Source: Typhlomys cinereus (Eukaryota; Chordata; Mammalia; Rodentia; Platacanthomyidae). From it: a stretch of 64,000 bases of DNA. Below are positions 57,829-64,000 of the stretch, piece by piece. Numbering within the stretch: position 1 is the stretch's first letter; each line of letters opens with the position of its first letter. The notes under the pieces are model-generated. The model had not been told where the DNA came from. It saw only the letters and a program-made list of their open reading frames with translations, and searched no databases. The stretch covers positions 1,267,846-1,331,845 of the forward strand of contig JALPQD010000407.1 of assembly GCA_023101885.1 (NCBI GenBank), in the 5' to 3' direction. Both the position numbers and the translations under genes were made by a program.

Positions 57829-59353
57829 AAGAAAATGTAGTGGTTATCTGGAGAGGATGTGGGGAGAGGGGAACTCTCCTACATTGTTGGTGGGAATGCA
57901 GGCTCATACAGCCACTCTGGCGAGCCGTCTGGAGATTCTTGAAGAAATTAAAGGTTGAAATGCCATATGACCCTGCTATCCCACTTTTGGGAATAACCCC
58001 CCAAGCAGCAGAGGTTCGCCTCGATAGCACAAGCTCGACCATGTTCATAGCAGCACTGTTTACAATAGCAAAGTCATGGAATCAACCTAAATGTCCAACA
58101 GTTGACGAGTGGATAAGGAAACTGTGGTACATCTATACAATGGAGTACTACTCAGCCATCAAAAATGATGAATTACTGGAATTTGCTGGGAAATGGATGT
58201 CATTAGAAAGAATTATATTAAGTGAAGTATCCCAAACCCAGAAAATTAAGTGCCGTATGTACTCCCTAATAGGTGGCTCCTAGTACCAAACTCGCCCAGC
58301 CCACATTGGGACACTCAAAAGTAAACCTATGTAACACAGTAATTGCAAGGATTATGAACAAGAGAGATGGGTTAGGAGGGCCACACCAGAAACAAGGAGA
58401 GAGGAGACCATGTTACAGCAGAGAAAATAGGCCTCCATCAAGGTCTGCAAGTAAGTAATGAGAAACCTGGTTAAGTTCACAGATGTTCTTTCCTGATCTC
58501 ACCAGAAGGGGAGGGCATATAGTCTAGCAGATAAAAAGTAATCATTTTGCAAATGGGTAATGGACCTCGCCCTCAGTGAGGTTTCCTACTCTTATTACAT
58601 CTACCCTTGAATGTGCTATTACAACAAGACTCCAGTTTAACAGCTTTTTGTCTCTGGCCAGGGGGTGACATACAGTGCCCAGCAGAATGGAGTGAAGGGA
58701 ATTGCAGGAGCAGCAAAACTGCAAAAGAAAATCAACAAACCACAATCCAGAACTTCAGAGACTCTATATCAATCACATAGAACTAGGACAGCCTAATCTC
58801 TCCCCATCCTGGAGCTCAGGGACATTTGCGGAAGAGGGGGCGGTAAGATTGTAAGAGCAAAAGGATGGGAGGAGCAACGATTTGCAAGATTCTCAACAAT
58901 AGTTGGGGCCAAAGCAATCATAATGGAACTTTGCATGCCCTGCGCAATGTCCAGCGCACTGTTGCCCTCATAAAGTCTAGCATCTGTTAAGGGCACCGAG
59001 ACCCCTGGAGGCAAGGGATTGACAGCCATAGTAGTAATCTTATGCTTAAGGGGAACAAGAGAAAGGGCTTATGGAAATGCCACTGGGTCCTTATATGTCA
59101 TCGGAGAGGAGGACCCAGTGGAGAGTTAGGCGCACACAATAAAGGACTCTCTGGGAATTGGGGGGGAGACACTGGGGGAAGGGGAGGGGGGAGGGAGGGA
59201 ACTGGTAAAAAATTTTAAAATGTATAATTAAATTTTTAATAAAAAAAAAAAAAGTTTGCCAAAAATAGAAAAAAAAAATAAATAAAAAAATAAATAAAAA
59301 AAAAGAAAAGATAAATAAAAAAAAAAAAAAAAAAAAGAAAATGTAGTGGTTAT
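57829..59353 (+). mobile_element. Recent 5'-truncated L1 with 19-bp target-site duplication
   Basis: The insert (57848-59334) holds the C-terminal end of L1 ORF2, a G-rich 3' UTR (59158-59207, runs of 4-6 G) and an A-rich tail at about 59240-59334 with internal AATAAA words. It is bounded by identical aagaaaatgtagtggttat at 57829-57847 and 59335-59353. Truncation at the 5' end with a duplication and A tail is the standard result of target-primed reverse transcription. The near-perfect duplication and open frame mark it as recent. It cannot move itself because the RT, endonuclease and ORF1 are missing. Confidence 0.95.
57848..58283 (+). pseudogene. C-terminal fragment of L1 ORF2 (in-frame remnant)
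   Basis: About 145 codons remain open to a natural stop at 58281-58283. The sequence matches the L1 ORF2 C-terminal region: His-Cys-Trp-Trp-Glu-Cys near the start (a Cys-rich region), Trp-Arg-Ala-Val-Trp-Arg-Phe-Leu, Asp-Pro-Ala-Ile-Pro-Leu-Leu-Gly-Ile, Met-Phe-Ile-Ala-Ala-Leu-Phe-Thr-Ile-Ala and Met-Glu-Tyr-Tyr-Ser-Ala-Ile-Lys. A full ORF2p is over 1,200 residues; the endonuclease and reverse transcriptase domains are absent. Listed as a dead fragment, not a gene. The GTG at 57840 belongs to the target-site duplication and is not a real start. Confidence 0.92.
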
Positions 59354-60640
59354 GATAGAATTTTATAGGAGCTTCATTGTCTGTTTTAGAAGAATTCCAA
59401 CCAAAAGGGCTAATATTTGGCCTCCATATAGAAAAATAATAAGCATTTGTGCACACACAGCTTTTCAAATCAAGAAAAATGCTTCTTAATCTTAAAAGTG
59501 CCCATTTTAGAAATATAAACCATGAAGATAAGCATATGTTACATTCTCAACAGGAGCATTGTCAAAGGAACAGAACAAGCAAATGTTGACTTAACCAAGT
59601 AGAGTCAGACTGACGATTCTCCCTTTTGGGACAAGAGCAGTGCCATTTGAGTGAGAATCTGTGCCAAGTTTTTATGTTGGCACATATGTTTATGTTTTAG
59701 AGGCCACTCTAATCCGATGGTATAGCACAGTTGAGAATGAAAAAAAAACTTTGCTGGCCTTCACAACTGGGTAGATTGTCTTTGGAAAGTATAGCATCCT
59801 CTATTGAAAGGACCTGTTATTGCCACCTGCTTTGAGATATCACATCTGTCTGGTGCATGGGTTGTCCATATAATAGTATATTTTGCTCTCTTTAATACCT
59901 GCAAAATAACTAGCATCTGTGTTAATTTTCAGAGTTCTGTATATTCAAGAGATAGAGATAATTGACTATTATAATACAAATGCTATAAATTATTATTATT
60001 GTCACATAAATTAGTTGGATTTTGGCACAATCTCAAGAAAGTATTTGACCCAAGTTATACAGACAAGATTACATGGTATCTCTGGAGTCAACAAATGGAA
60101 AAAAATTTCAAATAATTGCAATTAAAAAAGAGAGCTACTTATTTGAGTTTAATGTTAGCTCCAAGCGGACAAAGACATCATTCTGAAGAAGGTAGGGATG
60201 AGATTTGGCACTTGGAGGTTCTAGGGCTAACACCGATGATTGGGAAGTCAGAGTAGTTGTGAGTGTGTTTGTGTATGAGAAATGGGGTAAGTGTGTGGAC
60301 TATGTGGAATAGAGGGACATGGTTGCCACAGTGATTATCCCTGCATTACATACACTTCTAATGCTTTAGCTGATCGCATGCTAATTGCCTGTTTTAAAAA
60401 GCTAAGAAGGCCGGTACTCATGAAGACAAAGTAACTTGACACCGAATGGACAGTTTGACAATAGCCAAGCTGGAACCAGACCTTGTAAAGTTTCTGATTT
60501 CCTACGTAAGATAATTTGTTTTCCTAAATGACTTCTTTTTATCACGAAGCTCTGTAAATAAGCAATATTTTCAAGGTGGCACTCTATCCCTCTAGACTGT
60601 TTCACGCAGGTCTCTTAAAAGTCAGAATAGAATAGAGGAT
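59354..60640. other. AT-rich non-coding stretch, nothing recognised
   Basis: No gene or element identified. Confidence 0.3.
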
Positions 60641-61012
60641 GGAAAGACCACTCAGTGGGTAAAGCATCCACCATATAGGCACGAGGCCTAGAGTTCAGCC
60701 CAAGCACCTATATAAATTCAAGTGGGCGTGGTGGCCCATCTGTAATCTCAGCACCTGGGAGGTGGAGCTAAGAAATCTTCAGAGCAAACTATATTTGACC
60801 AGTTCTAAGTTCAAGTAACACATTGCCCTAGCATATAAAATAGAGAGCGGGACATTGAAAGTCAGCCTCTGGTCCTCTGCATGAATACACACATGCAAAT
60901 ACATGCACATACACAGACACAAACATGTGCAAATGCACCTCCCCAAAGTGCCCCCATGCATGTGAGCACGCACACATACTCACACACACACACACACATA
61001 CACACACATTAA
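60641..61012 (+). mobile_element. B4-like composite SINE with CA tail
   Basis: ccactcagtgggtaaagcatccacc, gagttcagcccaagcacc, B1-like 'gtgggcgtggtggcccatctgtaatctcagcacctgggagg', and a long CA-rich end (acacacatgcaaatacatgcac to cacacacacacacac) at 60888-61010. Well preserved in the B1 part. Confidence 0.82.
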
Positions 61013-61869
61013 AAAGTCAACAACTGGATCCATTATACATTTTGATCCAGTGTAAAAACATTATTCATTTATGTTAAACTGAAATTCCATGGCTACAGTG
61101 GATGCTGAGAAAACTATTGAAGTATGTATTTCTCGGTGGATACGTGGGTAAAGAAGAAAATAGGAATCAAAAACCATTAAATCAACTTCTACAACAACTG
61201 TTTAGATAGAATTCCACAGAGATTCAGAAAACTGCTCAAAGAAATGTGAAATGTTCAGTGCAGAAATATTGGTAGAGTCACTGATGTGATTTTTAAAAGT
61301 ACCTCAGTATTTGGTTTAAGCTCAGAATCATATAATGTCTCTCCTTCCTTCTGAAAAAAATTAAAGTAAGTCAAAGTTTTCTTGAAAAACTGATAAGAAG
61401 CACTGTGTATCAGCAGAGGTAAATATTTCATGTCTATTATAGATAATTGTATTTTAATTTCTAAATTAAAAAAAATCATCATACTCCTGTAATGATCCTT
61501 TTTTTAAAATTTTTTTCTCACTATATTTGCAAGTGAGGCAGAAAGAAATGCCATGGGAAGAGAGTGCTGTATTTATAGATAAATGCAATGAACACATTAA
61601 ACTCCAAATTAGTACAAACCTAATAATAAATACAATTCACTTCTCTTCCAAGTCTGTTTATTACCTTCTGTAACATTTTCTGCATATTATTACTTATTAC
61701 TCCTGGTGTTGCTATCCTGGGGGAAAATCACCTTTACAAAAGGAATGCAGGTTAAGCAAGTTTTATGTCTTAGTTTTTTTTTAAATCATCAGAATTATGC
61801 ATTGCTATAAACTATCTCATGTGTACACAAAGATTGGCCATTTAATGAATGTCTTCATCTTTCTTAAGA
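61013..61869. other. AT-rich non-coding stretch, possibly conserved at its right end
   Basis: No repeat recognised. From about 61500 on the DNA is repeat-free and A/T-rich with homeobox-type motifs. No coding frame. Confidence 0.3.
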
Positions 61870-62010
61870 TAATGGGCAGGCTTACATCTTACAGTGAAAT
61901 GTCATAAATAATACAGTAACTGCGAGGTCAGGTTAATATTAAAAGTAGATTTTTGTGATGCATCTTAAACAACCTTGTCCCCAGTCCTCATGGCTAAAAA
62001 AAAAAAGCAA
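61870..62010 (+). repeat. Diverged paired element, copy A
   Basis: Reads gggcaggcttacatcttacag, tcataaataatacagtaactgc, ggttaatattaaa, tttttgtgatgcat and ends gctaaaaaaaaaaagc. It aligns along its whole length with 63150-63290. The final A run suggests an old retroposon tail. Confidence 0.65.
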
Positions 62011-62099
62011 AAAGTCACGTAGTTAGTTTCAGCTCCAACTGAGTGGCTTCTTACCAGCCCCCAAATGCATCCAGCTGTTGGGGATGGGGAGAGGAATTT

Positions 62100-62900
62100 T
62101 TTTTCTTTCCTTGAAAATTATGCTGTCACACACGGCGCCTATATCTGTCACTCCATCGGAAATACATGTGAATTATACCTCCAATAGATGCCCCAAACTG
62201 GAGAAATGAAAGCGCTCTCCTTCTGAATATTCCAGACTTGCACGAGTTTACTATTTTTGTTTTTGTGCGGGGTGGAGGTGGGGGGGGAGCACTCCTAAGG
62301 CGGCCTGGAGACTTGAACGCTGACAGCTTCCATTAGCGTTAATGCTGGTCTCTTATCTCCGCCGCTGTCCTGCGCTCCCCCCTACACCCCCTCGCTCTTT
62401 CTTGTCTGATGGTTCACTGACACCGTTGACAAGGCTGACACCACCAATCAGCTGCGGCTCAGCAAGGTCACCGTTCAGACTTGACTCGTGATTGGCTGCT
62501 GCGCTTCAGCGTGTTATTACTGTCTGATTTGATCGGAGGCAGGGGGTGGTCTCCAATCAAACAGAGAAAAGGTCCTAGAGAAGGTAATTAAATCCTGTCA
62601 GAGGCAATTATCGGTTCTAGGGCCATGACTCTGGCCCTGAATGCAGATGATCTGGAAACTGTATTCCTGCAGCAATTCAGGCCCGGGGCTGGCCCGGCTC
62701 ACTTGGGCGGCAGCGCCGCCGCCGCAGGGTCTCTGCAGACAAAGCCCCTCTGTATTTGAACCGCTCCGCTTTCCGCCTCCCCTCCTTTCCTCGAAGACTT
62801 CTGTTTCTACTGATCAAAAAATATTCCTCTTCAGGCCACATTCTAATTAATTTAAAGAACAAGGTTTGCCCTGTTTTGTACAATAAATAATCACAAGTTT
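62100..62900. promoter_or_regulatory. GC-rich, CCAAT-box-rich candidate regulatory element
   Basis: An island of balanced to GC-rich DNA in an AT-rich setting, with clustered CCAAT/ATTGG motifs at 62444-62448, 62491-62495 and 62553-62557. It also has TGACAG/TGACA words near 62321, 62418 and 62436, an E-box cagctg at 62449-62454, TAAT-type homeodomain cores near 62586, and CpG-containing patches (cagcgccgccgccgcag at about 62710). No repeat homology is visible. It fits a long-range enhancer or an alternative promoter; CCAAT clusters are typical NF-Y sites. The short frames within it (62641-62850 and others) show no domains. Confidence 0.45.
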
Positions 62901-63149
62901 GAGCAAAGAACTACCTCCCCTGCACACAGGCTGTGACAAGCAGCCTTTCTCCAGGCAAACGAAAGCCTCTGGTGGGCACTTTTCCATCCGCGGCTGAGAC
63001 CGAGGAAGGAAAGCAGTTGGACTCTAAGGTGACTGCTGAACCCAGGAAGACATTAACATGCATGTGAAAGTTCTGTCCTATGGAGATCTTGGCATTTCTC
63101 CTAAACAGGGTGGCTTGCGTCTCAGGATTTTTATTTTTATTTATTTTTT

Positions 63150-63290
63150 TAAATTTATGAGCAGATTTATATCCCACACTAAGATGATCATAAATAATAC
63201 AGTGACTGCTAAGCCCGGTTCATATTAAACACAGAATTTTGTCATGCATGTCAAACACCCACATCCTTAATCCTATAGCTTAAAAAGAAA
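63150..63290 (+). repeat. Diverged paired element, copy B
   Basis: Reads gagcagatttatatcccacac, tcataaataatacagtgactgc, ggttcatattaaac, attttgtcatgcatgtcaaac and ends gcttaaaaagaaagg. Direct-orientation relative of 61870-62010, roughly three quarters identical by eye. Confidence 0.65.
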
Positions 63291-64000
63291 GGAAGGAAGA
63301 AAGAAAAAGAACAAAGATCATCACATAATGTAGAGTAACAACCACCTACCAGCACCACAGGGAAAGGCTGCAGATTTGAGAGTGTAAGGAAAGTGTCTCT
63401 TCCAAAATATTTGGGGGAGCTCCGTTTTTAAACAGGGGACTGGACTATCAAAACAGAGAGAAAGGAATGCTGTGTTTTCATTTGGAAGAGAGAGCCAACT
63501 CCATAGGCATACATTGGTTCTTATATAAATAGAGAATTTCTTCCTGGTGCTTTCTCTTAGACTGCTCTTAAGGTTTATAATGTGTTTTTTTCCCCCTCAA
63601 AAATTTAGGTCTAGGGGGTCATTGTCCCACCAGATCCTGAGTAATAGTGATTGTTCTTGGCAGTACTAGAGACCCTAGCTTGAGGTATGTTTGCTCTCAC
63701 ACAGAGAGATGTCATCCTTCCTACACCTTACCATTACAGACCTTCCTTTAATATTCATGGATATACTACCCTCCATAAGTACCAACCTTTTCAAGCCACA
63801 GCCTGGATTTCAGCCTTTGTACGTGGCCCATGTGGATATTGCTTTCACAAGAAGGAGATGTTCAAAACACCATTAAAACACTTTCTGAATTGTTGCTGAT
63901 GAAACAGTTTAACCACTAGGGTTTCTCCCCAGGGAGCAGTTAACTTTCCTCTAATCTTGGTTGCTGCCTTTGTTTCTAAAACCCCATATTCCTTAATATG
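63291..64000. other. Non-coding stretch to the window end
   Basis: A purine patch lies at 63282-63316. No repeat or gene is recognised. The 60-70 codon frames at 63687-63899 overlap each other in two registers and lack domains. Confidence 0.3.

Noticed and set aside
57840..58283. 147-codon frame as a candidate gene
   Set aside because: It is the C-terminal end of L1 ORF2 inside a 5'-truncated insertion; its apparent GTG start lies in the target-site duplication.

Overview
This is a 64-kb stretch of mammalian nuclear DNA, almost certainly from a muroid (mouse-like) rodent. The evidence is the repeat content. There are tRNA-derived B2-type SINEs with the 5' head 'ggggctggagaggtggctcag', older B3-like relatives, composite B4/ID-B1-like SINEs ending in (CA)n, fragments of rodent L1 and long (CA)n and (GGAA)n microsatellites. 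The youngest SINEs have a GC-rich body that does not match the mouse or rat B2 consensus as I remember it, so a muroid outside Mus/Rattus is more likely. The species is inferred, not proven.

I found no protein-coding gene I can support. The long reading frames are either in a GC-rich CpG island, in simple repeats, or in L1 remnants. The window reads as a promoter-bearing CpG island next to a long non-coding interval (intron or gene desert) with scattered stretches that look like unique, possibly conserved sequence.

Layout: 1-5 kb is non-coding with one B4-like and one B3-like SINE. 5.0-6.1 kb is an almost pure purine domain, (AAGG)20 followed by about 370 bp of G/A-rich DNA. A perfect 69-bp direct repeat lies at 6.1 and 6.85 kb. 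7-11.5 kb is largely repeat-free. A CpG island spans about 12.2-14.3 kb, with splice-site-like signals on both strands and one well-formed candidate plus-strand exon at 12554-12623. A 0.6-kb-arm inverted repeat occupies 16.35-18.60 kb, with a young SINE in its spacer. From 19 to 61 kb, repeat islands (SINEs, old antisense L1, microsatellites, a 33-unit TTTCC array at 44.6 kb, a recent truncated L1 at 57.8-59.4 kb) alternate with unremarkable unique DNA. At 62.1-62.9 kb there is a GC-rich, CCAAT-box-rich, promoter-like or enhancer-like element. It is bracketed by two diverged copies of a roughly 130-bp sequence.

The functional parts are probably the CpG island and the 62-kb element. Which gene they serve cannot be read from the sequence, so no gene symbol is assigned.
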